NCBI GenBank assembly: GCA_963780825.1
Contig: CAWADL010000024.1
Coordinates: forward strand, 558,001-622,000
DNA: 64,000 bases
From: Roseiarcus sp963780825
Lineage (GTDB): Bacteria > Pseudomonadota > Alphaproteobacteria > Rhizobiales > Beijerinckiaceae
Direction: 5' to 3'
This document shows positions 37,582 through 49,713 of the stretch, in pieces. The notes under the pieces were generated by a model. It was not told where the DNA came from. It saw only the letters and a program-made list of their open reading frames with translations, and searched no databases. The translations under genes and the position numbers were made by a program. Each line of letters begins with the position of its first letter. The stretch's first letter is position 1.

Positions 37582-37586
37582 CTACA
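37491..37586. repeat. inverted pair of a dispersed GC-rich palindromic repeat
   Basis: A 23-base element, TGTAGACGCGGTCGTTGACC followed by GCG, at 37491-37513 faces an inverted copy at 37564-37586 with one mismatch. Each copy is itself nearly symmetrical (CGCGGTC-GTT-GACCGCG). The same element recurs at 48631-48654 and in parts at 48701, 49202, 49262 and 49278. The copy at 37564-37586 contains the TAG stop codon of the upstream minus-strand gene. REP-like nature is inferred from the pattern. Confidence 0.8.
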
Positions 37587-40500
37587 CAGGCGCGTGCGCG
37601 GCAGGCGGCTCGGCCTCTTGGACCACGGCCGCCGCCTCTGCGCCTTGGGCGCTCGGCGGAGTGTGACTGATCGTCCCCGTGAGATCGTCACTGCGCTTGT
37701 CGATCATCGAAAGAAGCGCCGTGAACTTGCGCTCGATCTGCCGAAGCGAGGCGGCGGTGCGGTCGGTGCCGGTGTCGACCTCGCCGCTGAGCGCCGCAAC
37801 CTTGCGCGCCGATTCCGAAGCGGCCGCGTTCATCGCTGACAGCAGATCGTCGCCGCGCCGCGTCAACACTTGAATCAGGCTCGCCGCTTTTCGCTCGAAG
37901 TCGGCCAACGAGCGTTGGCTGATCGATTTCGACTTGGCTCGCCCATTGCGCACTGCGCGTCTCAAAACTCTCGACGAAGGAGCGGCCGTCGTTATCAAGC
38001 AGCAGCCGCAATTCGCCGATGCGGTTGGACAAAGCGCCGGCAAGGTCTAGGCCGCGACCGAGGAACACCTCGTCGGCGCCGGTAAGCCCCGCCTGGAAAT
38101 CGCGCCGGAAAGCTTCAGCGTTGGCGGCCAACGCGGCGGCCAGAGCTTCGGCCTCACGGTCGAAACCTTGCTTCAGCGATTCGCGATGAACTGACGCCGT
38201 GCTTGATATCGTTTCTGCCAAGGCCCTTGTCGCCGCGGAGAGCTCGGCTCCCTCCGCCTGGACACGCGCGATCGTCTCGCCGAGCGGGGCGCCGAATTCG
38301 CGATTCATCCGGTCCACCCCGGCAGCGACAGTTTCGGCGAGTTGCCCATTGTGACGCGCAAACTCGTCCGCGAGCGTCTTCGCCGCGTTGGTGGCGGCGC
38401 CGCTGAAATTCGAACGGCTGGCCTCCAGCCGCGCGACCGCGTGCACGGTTTCCGCCGTGAGGGCCTCGCGCGCCTCCTTGCCACGAGACGCCAAGTTCTC
38501 GACCGCGTCTTTCGCCGACAGCGCCAGCGACGAGGCGAACTGTTCGCGTCCCATTTCCAGAATGCGCGCGGCCTCGCGCGCGCCGCTTTCGAGCGTCTCC
38601 CGCGCCGTCGCGCCTTGCGCCGCCAGCGTCTTCACGGCGTCGGCCGCGCCCGCGTCGATAGCCCCCTTCAGATCCTTCGAGCTGTCGGCCAGGCCCTGAG
38701 TGATCTCCAGCGTGGCGCGTGCAAGCGTCTGAACGATCGCCTTGCCTCGGTTTTCCAGGCCGCTGTCGATGCGCGACGCGAGCCCCTCAAGCGCTTGGGC
38801 GATGGCGCCCAGACGTTCGCGCGCACGTTCGTCGGTCTGCGCCAGACCGGTGCGGATGGTTTCGACGAGCTCTGTCTGTCGCGCGGTGAATTGGCCGCGC
38901 AGCTCTTCGCCGCGCGAGCCCAAAGCCTCCGTGAGCGACCCCATGCGGCCGACAAGGTCATCGACGAACTCGCGCCCGACCGCGTGCAACCGGGCCACCG
39001 CCGCGTGCTCGCGGTTGCCGGCTTCTGACAGCAGGTCGGCGATCGCGGCGGCTATGGCCCCCTCGGTGGCGACCCGATGCGCACTCAGCGCCTGCGTGAC
39101 CGACGCGCCATGGCGATCGGCGAGATCAGCGAACTGGGATTGGCCGGCCTCGGCGCGCTCACTCAAGGCGCGGGTGTGAGCCTGCATCGCGCCGTCGAAC
39201 GACTCGCGCATCGCGACGGCGCGAGCGCCGAAATCCGCGACGTTGTCGGTGACGGTCTTGTTCAAGTCGACTGCGATGCGTTCAATCGCCTCGACGACGC
39301 CGTCGCCGCGCTGCGAGAGGATGGCTTCGGCCTTTTCCAGGGCGATGCGCAGGCCGCTCGACTGGGCGTCGAGCCGCCCGATCAGCGTCTCGCCGCGACC
39401 ATTCAGTCCCGATTCAATCTCGGCAATCCGCTCGGCGAACGCCGCATTGCCGCTGGCGACGGCGCTTCCGATCTGCTCCGCCGCCGACTGCAGCAGCTGG
39501 GTGGTCGATTTTGCAAGGCGCTCGACGTCCTGAGCCGCCCCGCGGCTCGCCTCGGACGCCCCAGCGGCAAGCGCGTTGCGAAGCGCGTCTGATTCCGCGA
39601 CGATCTCAAGCCGCAGCTTTTCGCGCCGATCCGCCCAGCTTTGCTCGATCTCCTGGTCGACCGACGTAAGCCGCGCCCCCAGAGCCTCAACCCGCGTTGC
39701 GATTCTCGTTTCGATCTGATTGAGCGCTTCGTCAACCAAACGGCCGACGACCTGTTTGGCGTCGGCCAAGCTGCTCTCGATGGCGCTAGTGGCGCTCGTC
39801 ACCTGCTCAGTCAGGGCGCCCGCCCCGCCGGCGACGCGTTGCGCCGCCGCCTGGCTTTCGCGCGCCAGCGTTTCCGAAGTCGACCGGGTCGTCGCCTCGA
39901 CGTCGGACAGGAAAGCCTGTGAGCGCTCAAGCAAGCCGCGATCAATCTCGTTGGCGGACGTCTTAAGCGATTCCGCCATCGCCTGGCCGCGGCGGGTCAA
40001 CATCTTCGCCGCCGCTTCGCCCGCATTCTCCAGGCTCTGCCGCAATTGTTCGGCGCTGTCGCGATATTCGCGGGCGAGCGCGACACTGGCGATATTGAGA
40101 CGCGAGGTGATCGACTCGCCGTAGAGTTCGAGCGCCTCCGACGCCTTCGTGCGCTCGTCGGTCAGGCGATCCGCGAACACTTGCGTGTGGGCGCTCATCG
40201 CCGCGATCATCTCGTCGGCCGCGCCCTGCAACTGGTCGCGCATTGCGTCGCCATGCGCGCCGATCCCGCGCGACGCCATCTCCAGTGCAGCGGCGAGGCG
40301 CTCAGAATGCTGCGTAAGCTCGTTATCCGCGAAGTCCGTGGCGATCGAGCCGGCAAGCTGAGCCTCCAGCGATCGCTCTAGCGACGCGTCCGGGTCGTCC
40401 CAGGTGGCGGCGCGCACGGCGCGGACGCCGAGGTCCTGCGCGCTTTGTGCGTCCTTAAGCGCGGTCGTCGCCTCGACCAGTTCGCCTATTCGGCGCGCGA

Positions 40501-40771
40501 CGGCGACGAATGCGCAGAACAGCGCGCCCGAGGTCGCCATCGCGGCCAGCGCGTAAAGCCGGAACCCCGTGGCGGACGCCAGATTGGGTATCCAGATCGC
40601 GATCAGGCTCGCAACGGCCAGCCCCGCGCAGACGAACGCGCCGTAAAGCCAATATCCGACCGCGCCGAGCCACGCGAACCCGCGATGATTGACATTCGTA
40701 GCCATTGCGCTGAGCGAGCGAGCCGATTTAGGCGCTTTATTTTCGTGCGCCCCGATTTCGGTCGCGGTCAC
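37582..40771 (-). CDS. giant membrane-anchored coiled-coil protein, apolipoprotein-like, frameshifted near the 3' end
   Basis: About 1,060 residues. Two membrane helices lie at about 35-58 and 68-90 (WLYGAFVCAGLAVASLIAIW; LYALAAMATSGALFCAFVAV), leaving almost 970 residues of Ala/Glu/Arg-rich helix, in repeated units such as LTRRGQAMAESLKTSANEID. This pattern scores as apolipoprotein-like in related bacteria. Such proteins include the much larger growth-pole-ring protein of Agrobacterium, which is also anchored by N-terminal helices; equivalence is only inferred. A frame change near 37915 leads to SLADFERKAASLIQVLTRRG and the stop TAG at 37582-37584, supplied by a repeat. ATG 40705 is an alternative start. 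Confidence 0.8.
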
Positions 40772-41310
40772 CTCTAGCCATCTCCCGATAACGAGACCCT
40801 ACCGCAAATACATCGCGCTCGAACAAGAGCGCCCGCCCGTTTCTCAAATCTACGCCGACATTACCCCATACGCTAGACTTCGCGCTACGCCGACAGCAGC
40901 AACCGAACCGAGCTCGCGCCCCATATGGATTCGTTATGTCCGGCCCCCGTTGCCGATCATTCGGGACGGGTGGCATAAAACGCCGAATAGATCAACCGTT
41001 TCGCGTGTCCGAATCTAGACGATCGAACGAGGAATTCATAGCTTTGCGAACGACATATGCACAATTACGCATTGGGTTATAGCAAGCCGCGTGAAATGGC
41101 GTAGGTTTGAATTTCGAAAGCAGAGCCGCGCAAGAGTGATGGATTGCTTTTGCGGCGAAGCCTCTAGCTAGACCTCAACTTACGATTTGATAGCAACGTG
41201 GCGCCAGCCACTAGTTTAGAGCGGCGCGTCAGGCCTATTCGCGCAAGCCAAATATGTGAGGTCCTTATGTGACGAGCGCCGACGGAATTAACTTTGCTTG
41301 CACAACCCTA
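40772..41310. other. intergenic region without a recognised gene
   Basis: About 540 bases, AT-richer than its surroundings especially at 41030-41280. It should hold the promoter of the coiled-coil gene (minus strand). No gene, RNA or strong promoter was recognised. Confidence 0.5.
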
Positions 41311-41327
41311 CGCGCCTCAAAGGCGCG
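41311..41327 (-). terminator. hairpin after the DUF882 gene
   Basis: CGCGCCT-CAA-AGGCGCG, a perfect 7-base stem located 1 base past the stop codon of the DUF882 gene. It lacks a T-tract on the minus strand, so intrinsic termination is uncertain; it may only stabilise the 3' end. Confidence 0.4.
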
Positions 41328-41328
41328 C

Positions 41329-42842
41329 TCAGGGGGTAGAGCCACGCAATTCCATCAGCGATTTCGCCAAGTCGTCCGGCGGCTTCGGCGCATCGAAGGC
41401 GTCTACGAACAGCGACCCGAATGGGTTTGAGGCCGACGGCCGCTGGCTCTTGGTCGGGCGCGTCGGTGGGATCGGCGGGCTCTTCTCCACCGACGTTACG
41501 CCGTTCGAATCAAGCCGCGGCCTCGATGGCGGCAGCGGAGGCGTGGTAAGCGCCGCCGCGCGCGCCAGCGCATTCGCATCGCCGTCGGCGCCTGGCTTTG
41601 CCTCGACCAGCGATAGCGCCGACTTCGGCGCCGTTCGCACTCCCTTGGTGATGGCGGTCGGCAGCGTGTTGCGCTCGATAAGCGTCGCGATCAGATCGGG
41701 GTCCGTGGAGGCGGCGCCTGCGGTTTCCGTCGGCGCGATCGTGAGCTCGGCGGGCCGGCGCGGCGGCATCGGCGCGATGGAGTTCAGGTCAGCAAAGAGC
41801 CCAGCGGGTTTGCGCGGCGGAAGCGGAGCGGCCGGCTCCGGAGGCGTGGCGACGGCGGCGTCGCCGGGGTCGACTTCGGCGGTGGTCGCCGTCGCGGTTT
41901 CGCTGGCCGCGGCTTCCGTCACGACGGCGGGGATGGGTTCGGCATGCAGCGGTTCGCTCGGAGGCGCCGGCGCCGATACCGCGACCGCAACCGTTTGCGG
42001 ACCCCCGCGGCCGCCGCCGGCCATGACCATCGCGCCGCCTCGGCCGCCGGCGAGCACGCGTGCGCCGCCGGATTCCTCGTCATCGTCCGCGCCGCCGCCA
42101 CGCGCGCCGCCAAACAGCCAGCCAAACAGCCCGCCGCCCGACGAGCTCGCCGACCTGCACGTCGCCGCCGCGCGACTCGATCATCGCCTTGGCTTCGCTC
42201 GTAGCCTTCCATCGGCTGGCCGTCGGCGGGGATGAAGACCGTCTTGCCGTCGGGGAATAGCCGCGCCAGCGCCGACGCGGCTCATGCGCGGCCAGTAGCG
42301 CACCGTCCCAGAATCGATATGGACCCAGGGCGTCGAGCCGATCGGGTAGAAACCGACGCCCGCCTTCCTGCATCCGCATGGCGATGTCGCGGATCGGCCC
42401 CGGCCCGACATCGATGAAATGCGCGTCGATCGCCTTGCCCTGCATGTGCTGCGAGTGTTCGGCGACCTGCCGCGAGCGGCGGCGCAGCATGGCGTTGGTC
42501 TGCGGCGAGCGATAGCCGGAGAGCACGTCGATCGGCTGGCTCGATCCCGACTGGCGATAGACCTCCCAGAGGATGTCGAACAGCTTGGGGTCCATCTTGA
42601 TCTGCTCGTTCAGGCGCCAGTCGCGCATGAACCAGTTGAGCTTTTCGAGCGCCGCCTCGTCGTAATAGCCGTTCGCGCGAAAGGTGAAAGAGCCGGTTTC
42701 GTTGGTGTGATCTGTTGGCGAAGGTCAGCGTGCGCGTGTCGCCGTTGGCGATCGCGGGCTCGAGTGCTCGCGGGCGCGTGCAGCAATGCATAGGCCGCGA
42801 CGCCGCCGAGGATGGCAAGCTTTCGCCGCCAGCCCGACCCAT
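41329..42842 (-). CDS. DUF882 (YcbK-like, M15-family) envelope protein with Pro/Ala-rich tail, frameshifted
   Basis: About 500 residues starting at ATG 42842. An N-terminal signal-like helix (KLAILGGVAAYALLHAPAS) precedes the DUF882 domain: FFMRDWR-type start (NWFMRDWRLNEQIKMDP), DVLSGYRSPQTNAMLRRRS, HMQGKAIDAHF and VGFYPIGSTPWVHIDSG, whose His and Asp residues are the expected zinc ligands. A Gly-rich linker and a long Pro/Ala-rich tail follow. At least four frame changes lie between 42840 and 42130. Related YcbK-like proteins are peptidoglycan peptidases or binders. It is next to an L,D-transpeptidase gene, which supports a wall-related role. Confidence 0.8.
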
Positions 42843-42855
42843 GAGCTCGCGCCTG

Positions 42856-44964
42856 TTACAGCCGACGCCAACGCCGCCCCTTTCCGTCTGGTCCCAGAGC
42901 CTGAAGTTCCGGTGACCGCGTTTCCTTATGCGTTGAAGAAAACTCCGCGCTTTGAAACTGAACAATACACCCGGCTTGGCTTATAGACGCGCCCCGCCGT
43001 GCTTTCAATCTCGACGAGAACTGCGCCAGAGCGGCGGCCACTCGCGAAGTCAGACCATAAAGATCGTCCCGCTCTTGCAGCCGGCCACTGTCGTCTACGA
43101 ACTCCGTGAAATATTCGAGATGCATCGGCACCGGCGTCGGCAGCGAAAGCGTGCGCTCCTTGTCGCCGACCAGCGATTGCACCTTGGCCTCGCGTCCAGC
43201 CGCGCGCCGCGCCGCCCATGAGGATCTCGGCCAGCCGCGCCGGATCTTCGACGCGCACGCAGCCATGGCTCAGCGCGCGGAACGAAGCGGAGAACAGCGA
43301 GCGCGAGGGGGTGTCATGCAGATAGACCGCGTGCTCGTTGGGAAACAGGAACAGCATGCGGCCGAGCGCATTGGCTTCGCCCGGCGGCTGCTCGACCACG
43401 ATCTGGTCGCCGACATAGGTGACCTTGTAGCCGTGGCGCGCCAGCCAGTCGGGATCGCTGCGCGAGCTTCGGCGCCATCTCCTTCTTGATGATCGATTCC
43501 GGCACCCGCCAGATCGGGTTGAACAGCATGTAGCTGATGGAGTTGGAGAAAATCGGCGTCGGCGTGTCCGGCTTGCCGACGATCACGCGCGCGCGGTGCA
43601 CGACGCTGTCGCCGTTCTTCAGTTCGAGCGAAAAGTCGGGCACGTTGACCTCGACGCGGGTCTCGCCCATGTCGCGCGGCTGCCAGCGCCACATCTCCAT
43701 ATTGGCGAGGATGAGCTGCTCGCGCCTGGTGTTGACGACCTCATGCCCTTCGAGCGCTTCGGACGTCGCGACGTTAAGCGCGCCGCTCGCCTTCAGCCCG
43801 TGAACGCGCTGGAACGCCGCCACCGCGCTGACCACCCGAACGTCGTAGACCTCCGCGGCGGACGGATCGACCGCGGCCCCGAGGCCGAAGCGGGCGCGAA
43901 TGAGCGGCACCCGCGGGTCGGACATGCCGAGCTTTAATTCAGGACCCGCCGGCAGATGCGCGACGGCGCGCGGCGCCGGTCCGCGCAGCCTCGCCAGCGC
44001 AGCGCGCAACTGCGCGATAGCCGGACTGCGGCGGATTGAAAGCGACGAGCGCGGCGTCGGGGTCGTCGGCGCGCCGCGACCCGCTTCAGCGCGAAGCTGG
44101 GATCGGCGATCTCGGGATCGGCGGTCACCTCGGTCGACAGGCTGCGCGGCTTGACGCGCGCCCCGCTCGCCTGCATCGCATAGGCGACGACGGCGGCGGA
44201 TAGGGCGACGTCGGCGTCCGCAAGCGGCGCCGTCGCGCCGGCAATCAGGTCGAAGGACGGCGGCGGCGTGGCGCGAAGATCGAGCCCGTCTTCGTTGGCC
44301 CGCGCAAGCCGCGATTGAACCGCCTTCGCGCGTTCGCCAAAACGGTCGTCGGCGAGCCAGAGCGGGGCATAGTCGCGCTCCGCGTAAACCGCGGCAATCG
44401 CCTTCAGCGCCGCGCTCCAATCGCCGGCGCCGATCGGGCGCCCGGAGATCGGTGCGGCGGTTAGGCGATCCAACGCGGCGTGAATTTCGCTCGCCAGACC
44501 GCCCGCTTCAGGCGCGCCCTGCGGCGCCGCGTCGGGAGAGGCGGCGGGGTCGGGTCGGCTGGCGAGCGCCGGCGTATTCGCCTCCGCCGGCGGCGTCCCG
44601 AACGGGGCCGGGGCAGGCGACATGCCGGACGACGGCGATGAAAGGTCGGCGTGGTCGCTCGCAGGCGCCGAGGCGTCGCCGGTCGGGGCGGGCGCATCCG
44701 GCGGCGGCGGCAGGGAAAGTCCGGGCGGCGGCGATAGATCGAGGCGCGATACGGAAGGTCGCGCTTTGATGGCGCTGGTTGGCGAGGGGTCGACGCCATC
44801 GCTTGGGCTCGGCGACGGCGACGGAACGAGATCGAGCGACGTTACCGACGTCGCAGGTTGGTCCGGCGCGCCGTCAGCGGCTAGAGACGAGTTCGCCAGG
44901 CACGAGGCCAGCAAAGCCCAAGCACGCCCGCCGACGCCTGCAATCTTACCCCCGTACCGAACAT
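42856..44964 (-). CDS. L,D-transpeptidase (YcbB-like, YkuD domain), frameshifted
   Basis: About 700 residues. The frame containing the likely ATG 44964 needs one base added in a G run to reach the signal peptide VGGRAWALLASCLANSSLA. A Pro/Ser-rich region is followed by the scaffold domain (YAERDYAPLWLADDRF), a peptidoglycan-binding domain (VVSAVAAFQRVHGLKASGAL) and the YkuD domain, with ANMEMWRWQPRDMGETRVEV and the catalytic FRALSHGCVRVEDP. Frame changes lie near 44090, 43465 and 43215. It makes 3-3 cross-links or attaches proteins to peptidoglycan. The exact C-terminus is unclear. Confidence 0.88.
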
Positions 44965-45055
44965 CGCCATACTCGCGCGCCGCCGCGCCGGGGCAGCAAT
45001 AGACCCGGCAGGCTCGTATTTGTCCAGCCACGCATTACGCAACACGCGTTTCGGC

Positions 45056-46552
<1,497 letters not shown>

Positions 46553-46744
46553 GTAGCATTCCAACGCGTCGCGGTCCCGTTCGCGAGCCGCTTCGCGCGC
46601 CAAAGTCGGGCGCCAGGGTAAAGGTCATGTTAATGCGCCGGCTATTCGCGGCGCGTGCTGAGAGCTTGCGCTGGCCGCCGACGGCCGTCAAATCGGCGCG
46701 GCAGCCGCGAGCGCGCGACGAGCTACGGAGCTCGAAATCGCCGC

Positions 46745-48591
46745 ATGATTCGTCCGCATCCAAGCGCTGTACGCGCCCGCTGACGCCGCTGCCGACGCCG
46801 CGACCTCGGCGCCTTGCCGGAATGGCGGCTCGACGACCTCTATCCCGGCATGGATTCGCCGGCCTTCGCCGCCGACATGCGCGCGGGCGAGCGAGAGCGC
46901 CAAAGCTTTCGCGACGGCGCACAAGCGGCCGGCTCGCCGAGCTCGCTGGCCGGCGGCGGCGACGCGCTCGCCGCGCGCGGTCGGCGAGTACGAGGCGCTG
47001 CAGGACCTGATGGGCCGGCTCATGTCCTATGCCTCGCTGACCTACGCCGGCGACACCACCGACCCGGCGCGGGCCAAATTCTACGGCGACGCGCAGGAGC
47101 AGAGTGACCGATATCGCCGGCGACCTGCTGTTCTTCGAACTGGAGCTCAACCGGCTCGACGACTCCGCGCTCGACGCGGCGATGGCGAGCGGCGCGCTCG
47201 CCCATTACCGGCCCTGGCTCGAGGACATCCGCAAGGAGAAGCCGCACCAGCTCGCCGACGAGATCGAGCAGCTGTTCCTCGAAAAGTCCGTCACCGGCGT
47301 CGGCGCCTGGAACCGGCTGTTCGACGAGACGATCGCCTCGCTGCGGTTCGAGATCGACGGCGAGGAGCTGACGCTGGAGCCGACGCTGGCGCGCATGTCA
47401 GGACCCCGACGAGACGCAAGCGCGAGGCGGCGGCCAAGGCGCTGGCCGAGACGCTTCGGCGCCAACCTGCGCGTGTTCACGCTGATCATCGAACACGCTC
47501 GCCAAGGACAAGGAGATCTCCGACCGCTGGCGCAAGTTCGAGGACATCGCCGATTCGCGCCATCTCGCCAATCGCGTCGAGCGCGAAGTCGTCGACGCGC
47601 TGGTCGCAGGCGGTGACCGAGAGCTATCCCGCGGCTCTCGCATCGCTATTACGCGCTGAAGGCGCGCTGGTTCGGCAAGGACAAGCTCGCCCATTGGGAC
47701 CGCAACGCGCCGCTGCCGAACGCGCCGCGACCCGCACCTTCTCCTGGGACGCAGGCGCGCGACACGGTGCTCGACGCCTACGCCGGCTTCTCGCCGCGCA
47801 TGGCCGACATCGCGCGGCGCTTCTTCGACGAAGGCTGGATCGACGCGCCGGTGCGGCCCGGCAAGGCGCCCGGCGCCTTCGCGCATCCGACGACGCCCTC
47901 GGCGCATCCCTATGTGCTGGTCAATTATCTCGGCAAGCCGCGCGACGTGATGACGCTCGCGCACGAACTCGGCCACGGCGTGCATCAGGTGCTCGCCGCG
48001 CCGAACGGCGCGCTGATGGCGCCGACGCCGCTGACGCTGGCCGAGACCGCCAGCGTGTTCGGCGAGATGCTGACCTTCCGCGCGCTGCTGGCCTCAGCCA
48101 GCCGACCCGGCCGAGCGCAAGTCGATGCTGGCCGCCAAGGTCGAGGACATGCTCAACACCGTCGTGCGGCAGATCGCGTTCTACAAATTCGAGCGCCTGA
48201 TCCACACCGAGCGCCGCAAGGGCGAGCTGACCGTCGGAGCAGATCTGCGCGCTCTGGATGAGCGTGCAGAGCGAGAGCCTCGGGCCGGCGATCGATCTCG
48301 GCCCGGGCTACGAGACCTTCTGGGCCTATATCGGCCATTTCATCCACTCGCCGTTCTACGTCTACGCCTACGCGTTCGGCGATTGCCTGGTGAACTCGCT
48401 CTACGGCGTCTACGAGCGCGCGCACGAGGGCTTCGCCGAGCGCTATTTCGCGCTGCTCGCGGCCGGCGGCTCCAAGCCCTACGGCGAACTGCTGGCGCCG
48501 TTCGGGCTCGACGCCCGCGATCCCGAAGTTCTGGTCGATCGGGCTGTCGCTGATCGAGCGGATGATCGGCGAGCTGGAGGCGATGGAGTAG
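46745..48591 (+). CDS. M3-family oligoendopeptidase (PepF-like), heavily frameshifted
   Basis: About 610 residues. Start ATG 46745 gives MIRPHPSAVRA, then frame changes lead to LPEWRLDDLYPGMDSPAFAA, typical of PepF N-termini. Later parts are DIAGDLLFFELELNRLDDSA, KSVTGVGAWNRLFDETIASL, NYLGKPRDVMTLAHELGHG (zinc motif HELGH), and ALFNSLYGVYE-like FGDCLVNSLYGVYERAH. The true end is WSIGLSLIERMIGELEAME with TAG 48589-48591. At least six frame changes occur, the densest stretch of the window. It cleaves peptides in the cytoplasm. It is divergent from the sigma-54 regulator. Confidence 0.85.
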
Positions 48592-48630
48592 GACGCGCTA
48601 ACCGACGCAAATTTCCGGCAAGGCGCCGGA

Positions 48631-48715
48631 TGTAGCCGCGGTCGTTGACCGCGGTCTCGGTGTGAGCGTCCTCATCCCCGCTAGATTCGATCACGGCGCC
48701 ACCGCGGTCAACGAC
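48631..48715. repeat. palindrome-flanked repeat unit, copy 1
   Basis: Begins with the dispersed element TGTAGCCGCGGTCGTTGACC, continues through a segment reading TCTCGGTGTGAGCGTCCTC, and ends with the inverted element ACCGCGGTCAACGAC at 48701-48715. A diverged copy of the whole unit lies at 49202-49276. It starts 39 bases after the M3 peptidase stop. Confidence 0.75.
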
Positions 48716-48717
48716 CC

Positions 48718-48922
48718 ATATGCGCTAATCTAGGGCAAATGTCCTAAAATATTCAATAACTTGTCAGCATGTCATCCCCGCGAAAGCGGGGATCCAGGGG
48801 CCACACGACGTGCGCTTGAACGTGTTGGCCACACGGGATGCGGGTGAGCCCTGGATCCCCGCTTGCGCGGGGATGACCTCGAAACCTTTGAAATAAATCG
48901 GATTCGAGTTAGCGCCTGTGGG
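48718..48922. repeat. 205-bp tandem repeat unit, copy 1
   Basis: Starts ATATGCGCTAATCTAGGGC and ends GTTAGCGCCTGTGGG. It is about 90% identical by eye to 48997-49202. Inside it lies a MITE-like palindrome (48771-48877). Confidence 0.85.
48771..48877. mobile_element. MITE-like palindromic element, copy 1
   Basis: About 107 bases flanked by 29-base terminal inverted repeats: GTCATCCCCGCGAAAGCGGG at the left (48771 on) and its inverse ending GCGGGGATGAC at 48877, with one or two mismatches. Each terminus is itself a small hairpin (CCCCGCGAAAGCGGGG). Sequences of the GTCATCCCCGC...GGATCC type are common dispersed palindromes in many bacterial genomes. No coding capacity. Confidence 0.7.
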
Positions 48923-48996
48923 CGTAGACAGCAGCGTCGGCGTAGAGTTTAGCCTCCTCCAGCCTAAGTCGGACGGGCCATCGCGGTCAACCACCG

Positions 48997-49202
48997 ATAT
49001 GCGCTAATCTAGGGCAAATGTCCTAAAATATTCAATAACTTGTCAGCATGTCATCCCCGCGAAAGCGGAGATCCAGGGGCCACACGACGTGCGCTTCAAC
49101 GTGTTGGCAGCACGAGGTGCGGTTGCCCCGGATCCCCGCTTTCGCGGGGATGACATCAAACCTTTGAAATAAATCGGCAATCTATAAGTTAGCGCCTATG
49201 GG
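48997..49202. repeat. 206-bp tandem repeat unit, copy 2
   Basis: Second copy of the unit at 48718-48922, offset by 279 bases. The two share the ATATGCGCTAATCTAGG start, the AAAATATTCAATAACTTGTC block and the GTTAGCGCCTATGGG end. The first copy is followed by about 74 bases that are not shared, ending in a decayed CGCGGTCAACCACC. Confidence 0.85.
49050..49154. mobile_element. MITE-like palindromic element, copy 2
   Basis: About 105 bases with the same terminal inverted repeats as 48771-48877: GTCATCCCCGCGAAAGCGGA at the left and CCCCGCTTTCGCGGGGATG near the right. The inner 45 bases match copy 1 at most positions. Confidence 0.7.
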
Positions 49203-49297
49203 TCAACGACCGCGGTCTCGGTGTGGGCGTCCTCATCTCGCTAAATTCGGTCATGCGGCGCACCGCGGTCAACGACAGGTCAACGACCGCGGCTACA
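49202..49297. repeat. palindrome-flanked repeat unit, copy 2, plus terminal element
   Basis: GTCAACGACCGCGGTCTCGG at 49202 opens a diverged copy of the unit at 48631-48715, closing with ACCGCGGTCAACGAC at 49262-49276. A full-length inverted element (GGTCAACGACCGCGGCTACA) follows at 49278-49297. Together with the copy at 48631 it encloses the whole repeat nest. Confidence 0.75.
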
Positions 49298-49312
49298 TGG
49301 GCGGGCTCGCGT

Positions 49313-49702
49313 TCAGACGTTGGAGCCGGCCGGCACGACTGTCCAGGGAATAAAGTGGCACTCGTCGCTCGGGTCTAGGTGTCGCGAGCGTACGGTGACC
49401 GACGCGCCGACGGCCGGGATGGCCCCGTCAGTCACCGCGGAGATGGTTCTGTGTTTCGCGCCGCGCTCGTCGACAAGGTCGACGAGGATGTGGGGAAACG
49501 ACAGGTAGCGCGGCGTCGGCGCGCCGCCGGTGTTCATCATCGCGATCTTGGTTTCCCGCTCGGTCTCCTGCGGCGGCGACGGGCCGACGACCACGGCTTT
49601 GTAATCGTGCGCCTGACGCGGGACGCGAAGATTGCAGGCCCCCGCGGAGCTGACGGAAGCGACTAGAAAGGCAAGCGTCAAGGAGACGAATACGCGGCTC
49701 AT
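49313..49702 (-). CDS. small exported protein of unknown function
   Basis: About 129 residues from ATG 49702, beginning with a clear signal peptide (SRVFVSLTLAFLVASVSSAG) followed by CNLRVPRQAHDYK. The Cys right after the hydrophobic region is preceded by AGA, a poor lipobox, so a lipoprotein is possible but not likely. The mature part has a beta-sheet-like pattern with VDLVDERGAKHRTIS and TVRSRHLDPSDECHF. No family was recognised. GTG 49717, overlapping the previous stop codon, is an alternative start. Confidence 0.55.
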   Translation of the reverse strand: MSRVFVSLTLAFLVASVSSAGACNLRVPRQAHDYKAVVVGPSPPQETERETKIAMMNTGGAPTPRYLSFPHILVDLVDERGAKHRTISAVTDGAIPAVGASVTVRSRHLDPSDECHFIPWTVVPAGSNV

Positions 49703-49713
49703 CGGTGGGTTTC

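Noticed and set aside
47010..48200. A 396-codon frame within the M3 peptidase region
   Set aside because: It is an off-frame reading of the peptidase gene; the zinc motif and family sequence lie in other frames.
48631..49297. Possible CRISPR array
   Set aside because: Repeats are few, palindromic, unequal in length and nested, without regularly spaced unique spacers or cas genes.
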